Below are positions 20,404 to 34,569 of a stretch of DNA of 64,000 bases, piece after piece (positions within the stretch are counted from its first letter, which is position 1; the number at the start of each line of letters is the position of its first letter). Both the position numbers and the translations under genes were made by a program. Under the pieces are notes generated by a model. That model had not been told where the DNA came from. It was given only the letters and a program-made list of their open reading frames with translations, and did no database searches. This DNA is from Nematostella vectensis. Its lineage: Eukaryota; Cnidaria; Anthozoa; Actiniaria; Edwardsiidae. Where the stretch lies: positions 1,800,001 to 1,864,000 of the forward strand of contig NC_064038.1 of NCBI RefSeq assembly GCF_932526225.1, read 5' to 3'.

Positions 20404-22040
20404 TATTTTTGTTTCTTTATTTTTTTTTTTTTTAAATATCGATACTTAATTATACTGTTCTTGGTGTGTCATGACATAAAAAGAAGGTATAGGGACATTT
20501 TTATGTACTCTCAGCATCTTTGATGTGCTCATGCTTTGTTCAGGATCCTGTACATATTTTATGCACACAAGAACTAACTAGATTCCTTGGATAACTTGAT
20601 TAAGTAGATTCTAACATAGAGCATAGCGCTCGATAGATTGATATACCTTTTTTCCGAGTATACTGTTTTATTTTTCCTAATGTTACTTTTTGGAATTTAC
20701 ATTCGGAAAAAAAAATTATCGATTGTAACCTTTTGGAGGTTACACTCGTAAAACAAATTCCCGAATGTAACCCTGAAGCTTTTCCCGAATGTAACCTCCA
20801 GTCCGATGGTGACTTTGGTTGGGATAGTTTACGATACCAATAGTATTAAAAGTAATTTTCATTTCAATTCCCTTCAGCAATGCCACGTTAGTCTTTCGTT
20901 GCGGGCACTTGACTACTAACGCAGCGACCCGGGTTCGATTCCCGCTGATAGCCTTTTTTTTTTTTTTTTTTTTTTTTTAAATATCGATACTTAATTATAC
21001 TGTTCTTGGTGTGTCATGACATAAAAAGAAGGTATAGGGACATTTTTATGTACTCTCAGCATCTTTGATGTGCTCATGCTTTGTTCAGGATCCTGCACAT
21101 ATTTTATGCACACAAGAACTAACTAGATTCCTTGGATAACTTGATTAAGTAGATTCTAACATAGAGCATAGCGCTCGATAGATTGATATACCTTTTTTTC
21201 CGAGTATACTGTTTTATTTTCCTAATGTTACTTTTTGGAATTTACATTCGGAAAAAAAATTATCGATTGTAACCTTTTGGAGGTTACACTCGTAAAACAA
21301 ATTCCCGAATGTAACCCTGAAGCTTTTCCCGAATGTAACCTCCAGTCCGATGGTGACTTTGCTTGGGATAGTTTACGATACCAATAGTATTAAAAGTAAT
21401 TTTCATTACAATTCCCTTCAGCAATGCCACGTTAGTCTTTCGTTGCGGGCACTTGACTACTAACGCAGCTACCCGGGTTCGATTCCCGCTGATAGCCAAT
21501 TTTTTTTCTTTCTTTTTTTTTAAATATCGATACTTAATTATACTGTTCTTGGTGTGTCATGACATAAAAAGAAGGTATAGGGACATTTTTATGTACTCTC
21601 AGCATCTTTGATGTGCTCATGCTTTGTTCAGGATCCTGAACATATTTTATGCACACAAGAACTAACTAGATTCCTTGGATAACTTGATTAAGTAGATTCT
21701 AACATAGAGCATAGCGCTCGATAGATTGATATACCTTTTTTTCCGAGTATACTGTTTTATTTTTCCTAATTTTCCTTTTTGGAATTTACATTCGGAAAAA
21801 AATTATCGATTGTAACCTTTTGGAGGTTACACTCGTAAAACAAATTCCCGAATGTAACCCTGAAGCTTTTCCCGAATGTAACCTCCAGTCCGATGGTGAC
21901 TTTGCTTGGGATAGTTTACGATACCAATAGTATTAAAAGTAATTTTCATTACAATTCCCTTCAGCAATGCCACGTTAGTCTTTCGTTGCGGGCACTTGAC
22001 TACTAACGCAGCGACCCGGGTTCGATTCCCGCTGATAGCC
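20404..22040 (+). repeat. Units 39-41, copy of units 25-27
   Basis: Matches units 25-27 at a displacement of about 7637 bp, including the GATAGCCAAT ending of units 26 and 40. Unit 41 starts like unit 27 but its tRNA-like T stem (CGACCCGGG) and the following TATTGTTTCTTC tract are those of unit 28, so the copy ends by a switch within or near its tRNA-like element. Confidence 0.8.
20954..20978 (+). repeat. Longest pure T run, 25 bases, after unit 39
   Basis: In this unit the usual TA after the tRNA-like end and the CTTT(A/C) interruption are missing, leaving 25 uninterrupted T residues. It makes the unit spacing 550 bp, the longest in the window. It could be slippage during replication or a sequencing or assembly error in a homopolymer. 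Confidence 0.85.
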
Positions 22041-23606
22041 TATTGTTTCTTCTTTATTTTTTTTTTTTAATATCGATACTTAATTATACTGTTCTTGGTG
22101 TGTCATGACATAAAAAGAAGGCATAGGGACATTTTTATGTACTCTCAGCATCTTTGATGTGCTCATGCTTTGTTCAGGATCCTGTACATATTTTATGCAC
22201 ACAAGAACTAACTAGATTCCTTGGATAACTTGATTAAGTAGATTCTAACATAGAGCATAGCGCTCGATAGATTGATATACCTTTTTTTCCGAGTATACTG
22301 TTTTATTTTTCCTAATGTTACTTTTTGGAATTTACATTCGAAAAAAAAAATTATCGATTGTAACCTTTTGGAGGTTACACTCGTAAAACAAATTCCCGAA
22401 TGTAACCCTGAAGCTTTTCCCGAATGTAACCTCCAGTCCGATGGTGACTTTGCTTGGGATAGTTTACGATACCAATAGTATTAAAAGTAATTTTCATTAC
22501 AATTCCCTTCAGCAATGCCACGTTAGTCTTTCGTTGCGGGCACTTGACTACTAACGCAGCTACACGGGTTCGATTCCCGCTGATAGCCTATTTTTTTTCT
22601 TTATTTTTTTTTTAAAATATCGATACTTAATTATACTGTTCTTGGTGTGTCATGACATAAAAAGTAGGTATAGGGACATTGTTATGTACTCTCAGCATCT
22701 TTGATGTGCTCATGCTTTGTTTAGGATCCTGCACATATTTTATGCACACAAGAACTAACTAGATTCCTTGGATAACTTGATTAAGTAGATTCTAACATAG
22801 AGCATAGCGCTCGATAGATTGATATACCTTTTTTTCCGAGTATACTGTTTTATTTTTCCTAATTTTCCTTTTTGGAATTTACATTCGGAAAAAAATTATC
22901 GATTGTAACCTTTTGGAGGTTACACTAGTAAAACAAATTCCCGAATGTAACCCTGAAGCTTTTCCCGAATGTAACCTCCAGTCCGATGGTGACTTTGGTT
23001 GGGATAGTTTACGATACCAATAGTATTAAAAGTAATTTTCATTTCAATTCCCTTCAGCAATGCCACGTTAGTCTTTCGTTGCGGGCACTTGACTACTAAC
23101 GCAGCGACCCGGGTTCGATTCCCGCTGATAGCCTATTTTTTTTCTTTCTTTTTTTTTTAAATATCGATACTTAATTATACTGTTCTTGGTGTGTCATGAC
23201 ATAAAAAGAAGGTATAGGGACATTTTTATGTACTCTCAGCATCTTTGATGTGCTCATGCTTTGTTCAGTATCCTGCACATATTTTATGCACACAAGAACT
23301 AACTAGATTCCTTGGATAACTTGATTAAGTAGATTCTAACATAGAGCATAGCGCTCGATAGATTGATATACCTTTTTTTCCGAGTATACTGTTTTATTTT
23401 TCCTAATGTTACTTTTTGCAATTTACATTCGGAAAAAAAATTATCGATTGTAACCTTTTGGAGGTTACACTCGTAAAACAAATTCCCGAATGTAACCCTG
23501 AAGCTTTTCCCGAATGTAACCTCCAGTCCGATGGTGACTTTGCTTGGGATAGTTTACGATACCAATAGTATTAAAAGTAATTTTCATTACAATTCCCTTC
23601 AGCAAT

Positions 23607-23678
23607 GCCACGTTAGTCTTTCGTTGCGGGCACTTGACTACTAACGCAGCGACCCGGGTTCGATTCCGGCTGATAGCC
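23607..23678 (+). pseudogene. tRNA-like copy 44, CCGGC in T stem
   Basis: The right T-stem arm is changed from CCCGC to CCGGC. It is a private substitution in this window. The B-box core remains. Confidence 0.75.
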
Positions 23679-25789
23679 TATTTTTTTTTCTTTATTTTTT
23701 TTTTTTAAATATCGATACTTAATTATACTGTTCTTGGTGTGTCATGACATAAAAAGAAGGTATAGGGACATTTTTATGTACTCTCAGCATCTTTGATGTG
23801 CTCATGCTTTGTTCAGGATCCTGTACATATTTTATGCACACAAGAACTAACTAGATTCCTTGGATAACTTGATTAAGTAGATTCTAACATAGAGCATAGC
23901 GCTCGATAGATTGATATACCTTTTTTCCGAGTATACTGTTTTATTTTTCCTAATGTTACTTTTTGGAATTTACATTCGGAAAAACAATTATCGATTGTAA
24001 CCTTTTGGAGGTTACACTCGTAAAACAAATTCCCGAATGTAACCCTGAAGCTTTTCCCGAATGTAACCTCCAGTCCGATGGTGACTTTGGTTGGGATAGT
24101 TTACGATACCAATAGTATTAAAAGTAATTTTCATTTCAATTCCCTTCAGCAATGCCACGTTAGTCTTTCGTTGCGGGCACTTCACTACTAACGCAGCGAC
24201 CCGGGTTCGATTCCCGCTGATAGCCTATTTTTTCTTCTTTCTTTTTTTTTTAAATATCGATACTTAATTATACTGTTCTTGGTGTGTCATGACATAAAAA
24301 GAAGGTATAGGGACATTGTTATGTACTCTCAGCATCTTTGATGTGCTCATGCTTTGTTCAGGATCCTGTACATATTTTATGCACACAAGAACTAACTAGA
24401 TTCCTTGGATAACTTGATTAAGTAGATTCTAACATAGAGCATAGCGCTCGATAGATTGATATACCTTTTTTTCCGAGTATACTGTTTTATTTTTCCTAAT
24501 GTTACTTTTTGGAATTTACATTCGGAAAAAAAATTATCGATTGTAACCTTTTGGAGGTTACACTCGTAAAACAAATTCCCGAATGTAACCCTGAAGCTTT
24601 TCCCGAATGTAACCTCCAGTCCGATGGTGACTTTGCTTGGGATAGTATACGATACCAATAGTATTAAAAGTAATTTTCATTACAATTCCCTTCAGCAATG
24701 CCACGTTAGTCTTTCGTTGCGGGCACTTGACTACTAACGCAGCGACCCGGGTTCGATTCCCGCTGATAGCCTATTTTTTTTCTTTCTTTTTTTTTTAAAT
24801 ATCGATACTTAATTATACTGTTCTTGGTGTGTCATGACATAAAACGAAGGTATAGGGACATTTTTATGTACTCTCAGCATCTTTGATGTGCTCATGCTTT
24901 GTTCAGGATCCTGCACATATTTTATGCACACAAGAACTAACTAGATTCCTTGGATAACTTGATTAAGTAGATTCTAACATAGAGCATAGCGCTCGATAGA
25001 TTGATATACCTTTTTTTCCGAGTATTCTGTTTTACTTTCCTAATGTTACTTTTTGGAATTTACATTCGGAAAAAAAATTATCGATTGTAACCTTTTGGAG
25101 GTTACACTCGTAAAACAAATTCCCGAATGTAACCCTGAAGCTTTCCCCGAATGTAACCTCCAGTCCGATGGTGACTTTGCTTGGGATAGTTTACGATACC
25201 AATAGTATTAAAAGTAATTTTCATTACAATTCCCTTCAGCAATGCCACGTTAGTCTTTCGTTGCGGGCACTTGACTACTAACGCAGCGACCCGGGTTCGA
25301 TTCCCGCTGATAGCCTATTTTTTTTTCTTTATTTATTTTTTTTTAATCGATACTTAATTATACTGTTCTTGGTGTGTCATGACATAAAAAGAAGGTATAG
25401 GGACATTTTTATGTACTCTCAGCATCTTTGATGTGCTCATGCTTTGTTCAGGATCCTGTACATATTTTATGCACACAAGAACTAACTAGATTCCTTGGAT
25501 AACTTGATTAAGTAGATTCTAACATAGAGCATAGCGCTCGATAGATTGATATACCTTTCTTTCCGAGTATACTGTTTTATTTTTCCTAATGTTCCTTTTT
25601 GGAATTTACATTCGGAAAAAAAATTATCGATTGTAACCTTTTGGAGGTTACACTCGTAAAACAAATTCCCGAATGTAACCCTGAAGCTTTTCCCGAATGT
25701 AACCTCCAGTCCGATGGTGACTTTGCTTGGGATAGTTTACGATACCAATAGTATTAAAAGTAATTTTCATTACAATTCCCTTCAGCAAT

Positions 25790-25860
25790 GTCACGTTAGT
25801 CTTTCGTTGCGGGCACTTGACTACTAACGCAGCGACCCGGGTTCGATTCCCGCTGTAGCC
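25790..25860 (+). pseudogene. tRNA-like copy 48, one-base deletion
   Basis: CTGATAGCC is shortened to CTGTAGCC, so this copy is 71 nt. It also has GTCACG at its 5' end. It is the only copy with a deletion in the 3' acceptor strand. Confidence 0.75.
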
Positions 25861-26954
25861 TATTTTTGTTTCTTTATTTTTTTTTTTTTAAATATCGATA
25901 CTTAATTATACTGTTCTTGGTGTGTCAAGACATAAAAAGAAGGTATAGGGACATTTTTATGTACTCTCAGCATCTTTGATGTGCTCATGCTTTGTTCAGG
26001 ATCCTGTACATATTTTATGCACACAAGAACTAACTAGATTCCTTGGATAACTTGATTAAGTAGATTCTAACATAGAGCATAGCGCTCGATAGATTGATAT
26101 ACCTTTTTTCCGAGTATACTGTTTTATTTTTCCTAATGTTACTTTTTGGAATTTACATTCGGAAAAACAATTATCGATTGTAACCTTTTGGAGGTTACAC
26201 TCGTAAAACAAATTCCCGAATGTAACCCTGAAGCTTTTCCCGAATGTAACCTCCAGTCCGATGGTGACTTTGGTTGGGATAGTTTACGATACCAATAGTA
26301 TTAAAAGTAATTTTCATTTCAATTCCCTTCAGCAATGCCACGTTAGTCTTTCGTTGCGGGCACTTGACTACTAACGCAGCGACCCGGGTTCGATTCCCGC
26401 TGATAGCCTATTGTTTCTTCTTTATTTTTTTTTTTTAATATCGATACTTAATTATACTGTTCTTGGTGTGTCATGACATAAAAAGAAGGCATAGGGACAT
26501 TTTTATGTACTCTCAGCATCTTTGATGTGCTCATGCTTTGTTCAGTATCCTGCACATATTTTATGCACACAAGAACTAACTAGATTCCTTGGATAACTTG
26601 ATTAAGTAGATTCTAACATAGAGCATAGCGCTCGATAGATTGATATACCTTTTTTTCCGAGTATACTGTTTTATTTTTCCTAATTTTCCTTTTTGGAATT
26701 TACATTCGGAAAAAAATTATCGATTGTAACCTTTTGGAGGTTACACTCGTAAAACAAATTCCCGAATGTAACCCTGAAGCTTTTCCCGAATGTAACCTCC
26801 AGTCCGATGGTGACTTTGCTTGGGATAGTTTACGATACCAATAGTATTAAAAGTAATTTTCATTACAATTCCCTTCAGCAATGCCACGTTAGTCTTTCGT
26901 TGCGGGCACTTGACTACTAACGCAGCTACCCGGGTTCGATTCCCGCTGATAGCC

Positions 26955-29900
26955 TATTTTTTTTTCTTTATTTTTTTTTTAAATATCGATACTTAATTAT
27001 ACTGTTCTTGGTGTGTCATGACATAAAAAGAAGGTATAGGGACATTTTTATGTACTCTCAGCATCTTTGATGTGCTCATGCTTTGTTCAGGATCCTGTAC
27101 ATATTTTATGCACACAAGAACTAACTAGATTCCTTGGATAACTTGATTAAGTAGATTCTAACATAGAGCATAGCGCTCGATAGATTGATATACCTTTTTT
27201 CCGAGTATACTGTTTTATTTTTCCTAATGTTACTTTTTGGAATTTACATTCGGAAAAACAATTATCGATTGTAACCTTTTGGAGGTTACACTCGTAAAAC
27301 AAATTCCCGAATGTAACCCTGAAGCTTTTCCCGAATGTAACCTCCAGTCCGATGGTGACTTTGGTTGGGATAGTTTACGATACCAATATTATTAAAAGTA
27401 ATTTTCATTACAATTCCCTTCAGCAATGCCACGTTAGTCTTTCGTTGCGGGCACTTGACTACTAACGCAGCTACACGGGTTCGATTCCCGCTGATAGCCT
27501 ATTTTTTTTCTTCATTTTTTTTTTAAATATCGATACTTAATTATACTGTTCTTGGTGTGTCATGACATAAAAAGTAGGTATAAGGACATTGTTATGTACT
27601 CTCAGCATCTTTGATGTGCTCATGCTTTGTTTAGGATCCTGCACATATTTTATGCACACAAGAACTAACTAGATTCCTTGGATAACTTGATTAAGTAGAT
27701 TCTAACATAGAGCATAGCGCTCGATAGATTGATATACCTTTTTTTCCGAGTATACTGTTTTATTTTTCCTAATTTTCCTTTTTGGAATTTACATTCGGAA
27801 AAAAATTATCGATTGTAACCTTTTGGAGGTTACACTCGTAAAAAAAATTCCCGAATGTAACCCTGAAGCTTTTCCCGAATGTAACCTCCAGTCCGATGGT
27901 GACTTTGCTTGGGATAGTTTACGATACCAATAGTATTAAAAGTAATTTTCATTACAATTCCCTTCAGCAATGCCACGTTAGTCTTTCGTTGCGGGCACTT
28001 GACTACTAACGCAGCGACACGGGTTCGATTCCCGCTGATAGCCTAATTTTTTTCTTTATTTTTTTTTAAATATCGATACTTAATTATACTGTTCTTGGTG
28101 TGTCATGACATAAAAAGTAGGTATAGGGACATTGTTATGTACTCTCAGCATCTTTGATGTGCTCATGCTTTGTTTAGGATCCTGCACATATTTTATGCAC
28201 ACAAGAACTAACTAGATTCCTTGGATAACTTGATTAAGTAGATTCTAACATAGAGCATAGCGCTCGATAGATTGATATACCTTTTTTTCCGTGTATACTG
28301 TTTTACTTTCCTAATGTTACTTTTTGGAATTTACATTCGGAAAAAAAATTATCGATTGTAACCTTTTGGAGGTTACACTCGTAAAACAAATTCCCGAATG
28401 TAACCCTGAAGCTTTTCCCGAATGTAACCTCCAGTCCGATGGTGACTTTGCTTGGGATAGTTTACGATACCAATAGTATTAAAAGTAATTTTCATTACAA
28501 TTCCCTTCAGCAATGCCACGTTAGACTTTGGTTGCGGGCACTTGACTACTAACGCAGCGACCCGGGTTCGATTCCCGCTGATAGCCTATTTTTTTTTCTT
28601 TATTTTTTTTTTAAATATCGATACTTAATTATACTGTTCTTGGTGTGTCATGACATAAAAAGAAGGTATAGGGACATTTTTATGTACTCTCAGCATCTTT
28701 GATGTGCTCATGCTTTGTTCAGGATCCTGTACATATTTTATGCACACAAGAACTAACTAGATTCCTTGGATAACTTGATTAAGTAGATTCTAACATAGAG
28801 CATAGCGCTCGATAGATTGATATACCTTTTTTTCCGAGTATACTGTTTTATTTTTCCTAATTTTCCTTTTTGGAATTTACATTCGGAAAAAAATTATCGA
28901 TTGGTACCTTTTGGAGGTTACACTCGTAAAACAAATTCCCGAATGTAACCCTGAAGCTTTTCCCGAATGTAACCTCCAGTCCGATGGTGACTTTGCTTGG
29001 GATAGTTTACGATACCAATAGTATTAAAAGTAATTTTCATTACAATTCCCTTCAGCAATGCCACGTTAGTCTTTCGTTGCGGGCACTTGACTACTAACGC
29101 AGCTACACGGGTTCGATTCCCGCTGATAGCCTATTTTTTTTCTTTATTTTTTTTTTAAATATCGATACTTAATTATACTGTTCTTGGTGTGTCATGACAT
29201 AAAAAGTAGGTATAGGGACATTGTTATGTACTCTCAGCATCTTTGATGTGCTCATGCTTTGTTTAGGATCCTGCACATATTTTATGCACACAAGAACTAA
29301 CTAGATTCCTTGGATAACTTGATTAAGTAGATTCTAACATAGAGCATAGCGCTCGATAGATTGATATACCTTTTTTTCCGAGTATACTGTTTTATTTTTC
29401 CTAATTTTCCTTTTTGGAATTTACATTCGGAAAAAAATTATCGATTGTAACCTTTTGGAGGTTACACTCGTAAAAAAAATTCCCGAATGTAACCCTGAAG
29501 CTTTTCCCGAATGTAACCTCCAGTCCGATGGTGACTTTGCTTGGGATAGTTTACGATACCAATAGTATTAAAAGTAATTTTCATTACAATTCCCTTCAGC
29601 AATGCCACGTTAGTCTTTCGTTGCGGGCACTTGACTACTAACGCAGCGACACGGGTTCGATTCCCGCTGATAGCCTATTTTTTTTCTTTATTTTTTTTTA
29701 AATATCGATACTTAATTATACTGTTCTTGGTGTGTCATGACATAAAAAGTAGGTATAGGGACATTGTTATGTACTCTCAGCATCTTTGATGTGCTCATGC
29801 TTTGTTTAGGATCCTGCACATATTTTATGCACACAAGAACTAACTAGATTCCTTGGATAACTTGATTAAGTAGATTCTAACATAGAGCATAGCGCTCGAT

Positions 29901-30218
29901 AGATTGATATACCTTTTTTTCCGAGTATACTGTTTTACTTTCCTAATGTTACTTTTTGGAATTTACATTCGGAAAAAAAATTATCGATTGTAACCTTTTG
30001 GAGGTTACACTTGTAAAACAAATTCCCGAATGTAACCCTGAAGCTTTTCCCGAATGTAACCTCCAGTCCGATGGTGACTTTGCTTGGGATAGTTTACGAT
30101 ACCAATAGTATTAAAAGTAATTTTCATTACAATTCCCTTCAGCAATGCCACGTTAGTCTTTCGTTGCGGGCACTTGACTACTAACGCAGCGACCCGGGTT
30201 CGATTCCCGCTGATAGCC
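26955..30218 (+). repeat. Units 51-56, three-monomer tandem duplication
   Basis: Units 51-53 and 54-56 end at positions exactly 1632 bp apart. Shared markers include CGTAAAAAAAATTCCC in units 52 and 55 and CTACACGGG in units 51 and 54. Unit 53 alone in this pair has TTAGACTTTGG, and unit 54 has GGTACC. The duplication is itself copied in units 65-70. Confidence 0.85.
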
Positions 30219-30760
30219 TATTTTTTTTTTCTTTATTTTTTTTAAATCGATACTTAATTATACTGTTCTTGGTGTGTCATGACATAAAAAGAAGGTATAG
30301 GGACATTTTTATGTACTCTCAGCATCTTTGATGTGCTCATGCTTTGTTCAGGATCCTGAACATATTTTATGCACACAAGAACTAACTAGATTCCTTGGAT
30401 AACTTGATTAAGTAGATTCTAACATAGAGCATAGCGCTCGATAGATTGATATACCTTTTTTTCCGAGTATACTGTTTTATTTTTCCTAATTTTCCTTTTT
30501 GGAATTTACATTCGGAAAAAAATTATCGATTGTAACCTTTTGGAGGTTACACTCGTAAAACAAATTCCCGAATGTAACCCTGAAGCTTTTCCCGAATGTA
30601 ACCTCCAGTCCGATGGTGACTTTGCTTGGGATAGTTTACGATACCAATAGTATTAAAAGTAATTTTCATTACAATTCCCTTCAGCAATGCCACGTTAGTC
30701 TTTCGTTGCGGGCACTTGACTACTAACGCAGCGACCCGGGTTCGATTCCCGCTGATAGCC
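27500..30760 (+). repeat. Block D1, units 52-57
   Basis: This 3261-bp block matches 35118-38378 at a constant displacement of 7618 bp with no net length change. The rare TTAGACTTTGG (unit 53), GGTACC (unit 54) and CACTTGTAAAAC (unit 56) variants are all shared. Differences I see are few: TAATTT against TATTTT near 28046, ATTTTATGC against ATTTTTAGC near 35813, and GGGTTCG against GGGTTTG near 38361. Confidence 0.85.
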
Positions 30761-32935
30761 TATTTTTTTTCTTTATTTTTTTTTTAAAATATCGATACTT
30801 AATTATACTGTTCTTGGTGTGTCATGACATAAAAAGAAGGTATAGGGACATTTTTATGTACTCTCAGCATCTTTGATGTGCTCATGCTTTGTTCAGGATC
30901 CTGTACATATTTTATGCACACAAGAACTAACTAGATTCCTTGGATAACTTGATTAAGTAGATTCTAACATAGAGCATAGCGCTCGATAGATTGATATACC
31001 TTTTTTTCCGAGTATACTGTTTTATTTTTCCTAATTTTCCTTTTTGGAATTTACATTCGGAAAAAAATTATCGATTGGTACCTTTTGGAGGTTACACTCG
31101 TAAAACAAATTCCCGAATGTAACCCTGAAGCTTTTCCCGAATGTAACCTCCAGTCCGATGGTGACTTTGCTTGGGATAGTTTACGATACCAATAGTATTA
31201 AAAGTAATTTTCATTACAATTCCCTTCAGCAATGCCACGTTAGTCTTTCGTTGCGGGCACTTGACTACTAACGCAGCGACCCGGGTTCGATTCCCGCTGA
31301 TAGCCTATTTTTTTTTTCTTTATTTTTTTTAAATCGATACTTAATTATACTGTTCTTGGTGTGTCATGACATAAAAAGAAGGTATAGGGACATTTTTATG
31401 TACTCTCAGCATCTTTGATGTGCTCATGCTTTGTTCAGGATCCTGAACATATTTTATGCACACAAGAACTAACTAGATTCCTTGGATAACTTGATTAAGT
31501 AGATTCTAACATAGAGCATAGCGCTCGATAGATTGATATACCTTTTTTTCCGAGTATACTGTTTTATTTTTCCTAATTTTCCTTTTTGGAATTTACATTC
31601 GGAAAAAAATTATCGATTGTAACCTTTTGGAGGTTACACTCGTAAAACAAATTCCCGAATGTAACCCTGAAGCTTTTCCCGAATGTAACCTCCAGTCCGA
31701 TGGTGACTTTGCTTGGGATAGTTTACGATACCAATAGTATTAAAAGTAATTTTCATTACAATTCCCTTCAGCAATGCCACGTTAGTCTTTCGTTGCGGGC
31801 ACTTGACTACTAACGCAGCGACCCGGGTTCGATTCCCGCTGATAGCCTATTTTTTTTTCTTTATTTTTTTTTTAAAATATCGATACTTAATTATACTGTT
31901 CTTGGTGTGTCATGACATAAAAAGAAGGTATAGGGACATTTTTATGTACTCTCAGCATCTTTGATGTGCTCATGCTTTGTTCAGGATCCTGTACATATTT
32001 TATGCACACAAGAACTAACTAGATTCCTTGGATAACTTGATTAAGTAGATTCTAACATAGAGCATAGCGCTCGATAGATTGATATACCTTTTTTCCGAGT
32101 ATACTGTTTTATTTTTCCTAATGTTACTTTTTGGAATTTACATTCGGAAAAACAATTATCGATTGTAACCTTTTGGAGGTTACACTCGTAAAACAAATTC
32201 CCGAATGTAACCCTGAAGCTTTTCCCGAATGTAACCTCCAGTCCGATGGTGACTTTGGTTGGGATAGTTTACGATACCAATAGTATTAAAAGTAATTTTC
32301 ATTTCAATTCCCTTCAGCAATGCCACGTTAGTCTTTCGTTGCGGGCACTTGACTACTAACGCAGCGACCCGGGTTCGATTCCCGCTGATAGCCTATTTTT
32401 TTTTTCTTTATTTTTTTTAAATCGATACTTAATTATACTGTTCTTGGTGTGTCATGACATAAAAAGAAGGTATAGGGACATTTTTATGTACTCTCAGCAT
32501 CTTTGATGTGCTCATGCTTTGTTCAGGATCCTGAACATATTTTATGCACACAAGAACTAACTAGATTCCTTGGATAACTTGATTAAGTAGATTCTAACAT
32601 AGAGCATAGCGCTCGATAGATTGATATACCTTTTTTTCCGAGTATACTGTTTTATTTTTCCTAATTTTCCTTTTTGGAATTTACATTCGGAAAAAAATTA
32701 TCGATTGTAACCTTTTGGAGGTTACACTCGTAAAACAAATTCCCGAATGTAACCCTGAAGCTTTTCCCGAATGTAACCTCCAGTCCGATGGTGACTTTGC
32801 TTGGGATAGTTTACGATACCAATAGTATTAAAAGTAATTTTCATTACAATTCCCTTCAGCAATGCCACGTTAGTCTTTCGTTGCGGGCACTTGACTACTA
32901 ACGCAGCGACCCGGGTTCGATTCCCGCTGATAGCC
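30219..32935 (+). repeat. Units 57-61, two-monomer alternation
   Basis: Units 57, 59 and 61 are near-copies at 1087-1088 bp. They share the perfect 18-bp palindrome and the AAATCGATAC start. The alternate members are unit 58 (GGTACC) and units 60 and 62 (GGAAAAACAATT, GGTTGGG). Units 58-61 are absent from the second D block, which accounts for its 2175-bp (four-monomer) shortening. Confidence 0.8.
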
Positions 32936-34569
32936 TATTTTTTTTTCTTTATTTTTTTTTTAAAATATCGATACTTAATTATACTGTTCTTGGTGTGTCA
33001 TGACATAAAAAGAAGGTATAGGGACATTTTTATGTACTCTCAGCATCTTTGATGTGCTCATGCTTTGTTCAGGATCCTGTACATATTTTATGCACACAAG
33101 AACTAACTAGATTCCTTGGATAACTTGATTAAGTAGATTCTAACATAGAGCATAGCGCTCGATAGATTGATATACCTTTTTTCCGAGTATACTGTTTTAT
33201 TTTTCCTAATGTTACTTTTTGGAATTTACATTCGGAAAAACAATTATCGATTGTAACCTTTTGGAGGTTACACTCGTAAAACAAATTCCCGAATGTAACC
33301 CTGAAGCTTTTCCCGAATGTAACCTCCAGTCCGATGGTGACTTTGGTTGGGATAGTTTACGATACCAATAGTATTAAAAGTAATTTTCATTTCAATTCCC
33401 TTCAGCAATGCCACGTTAGTCTTTCGTTGCGGGCACTTGACTACTAACGCAGCGACCCGGGTTCGATTCCCGCTGATAGCCTATTTTTTCTTCTTTCTTT
33501 TTTTTTAAATATCGATACTTAATTATACTGTTCTTGGTGTGTCATGACATAAAAAGAAGGTATAGGGACATTTTTATGTACTCTCAGCATCTTTGATGTG
33601 CTCATGCTTTGTTCAGGATCCTGTACATTTTTTATGCACACAAGAACTAACTAGATTCCTTGGATAACTTGATTAAGTAGATTCTAACATAGAGCATAGC
33701 GCTCGATAGATTGATATACCTTTTTTTCCGAGTATACTGTTTTATTTTCCTAATGTTACTTTTTGGAATTTACATTCGGAAAAAAAATTATCGATTGTAA
33801 CCTTTTGGAGGTTACACTCGTAAAACAAATTCCCGAATGTAACCCTGAAGCTTTTCCCGAATGTAACCTCCAGTCCGATGGTGACTTTGCTTGGGATAGT
33901 ATACGATACCAATAGTATTAAAAGTAATTTTCATTACAATTCCCTTCAGCAATGCCACGTTAGTCTTTCGTTGCGGGCACTTGACTACTAACGCAGCGAC
34001 CCGGGTTCGATTCCCGCTGATAGCCTATTTTTTTCTTTCTTTTTTTTTTAAATATCGATACTTAATTATACTGTTCTTGGTGTGTCATGACATAAAACGA
34101 AGGTATAGGGACATTTTTATGTACTCTCAGCATCTTTGATGTGCTCATGCTTTGTTCAGGATCCTGCACATATTTTATGCACACAAGAACTAACTAGATT
34201 CCTTGGATAACATGATTAAGTAGATTTTAACATAGAGCATAGCGCTCGATAGATTGATATACCTTTTTTTCTGAGTATACTGTTTTATTTTTCCTAATGA
34301 GACATTTTGGAATTTACATTCGGAAAAAAAATTATCGATTGTAACCTTTTGGAGGTTACACTCGTAAAACAAATTCCCGAATGTAACCCTGAAGCTTTTC
34401 CCGAATGTAACTTCCAGTCCGATGGTGACTTTGGTTGGGATAGTTTACGATACCAATAGTATTAAAAGTAATTTTCATTTCAATTCCCTTCAGCAATGCC
34501 ACGTTAGTCTTTCGTTGCGGGCACTTGACTACTAACGCAGCGACCCGGGTTCGATTCCCGCTGATAGCC
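32936..34569 (+). repeat. Units 62-64
   Basis: Units 62-63 match units 72-73 at 5443 bp, including the GTACATTTTTTATGC variant near 33628 and 39068. Unit 64 is the first carrier of the CCTAATGAGACATTTTGG variant, which recurs in units 89, 103 and 115, and also has CTTCCAGTCC. Confidence 0.8.

Larger units (their letters stand above)
22041..26954 (+). repeat. Units 42-50, mixed variants
   Basis: No single adjacent duplication explains this stretch. Units 45-47 (23679-25315) match units 100-102 and 112-114 about 30 and 36.5 kb away, including CTTCACTAC in unit 45, AAAACGAAGG in unit 47 and CTTTCCCCG in unit 47. Units 44 and 50 carry TTCAGTATCC. Unit 49 has TGTCAAGACA. Confidence 0.75.

Noticed and set aside
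24392-24658. 88-codon minus-strand open reading frame, repeated at 54355-54621 and 60906-61172, with 60-79 codon shorter forms in many units
   Set aside because: It is the repeat translated backwards. Its internal peptide repetition mirrors the GTAACC/GGTTAC subrepeats, the frame is cut by single-base changes in most monomers, and there is no domain or codon signal.
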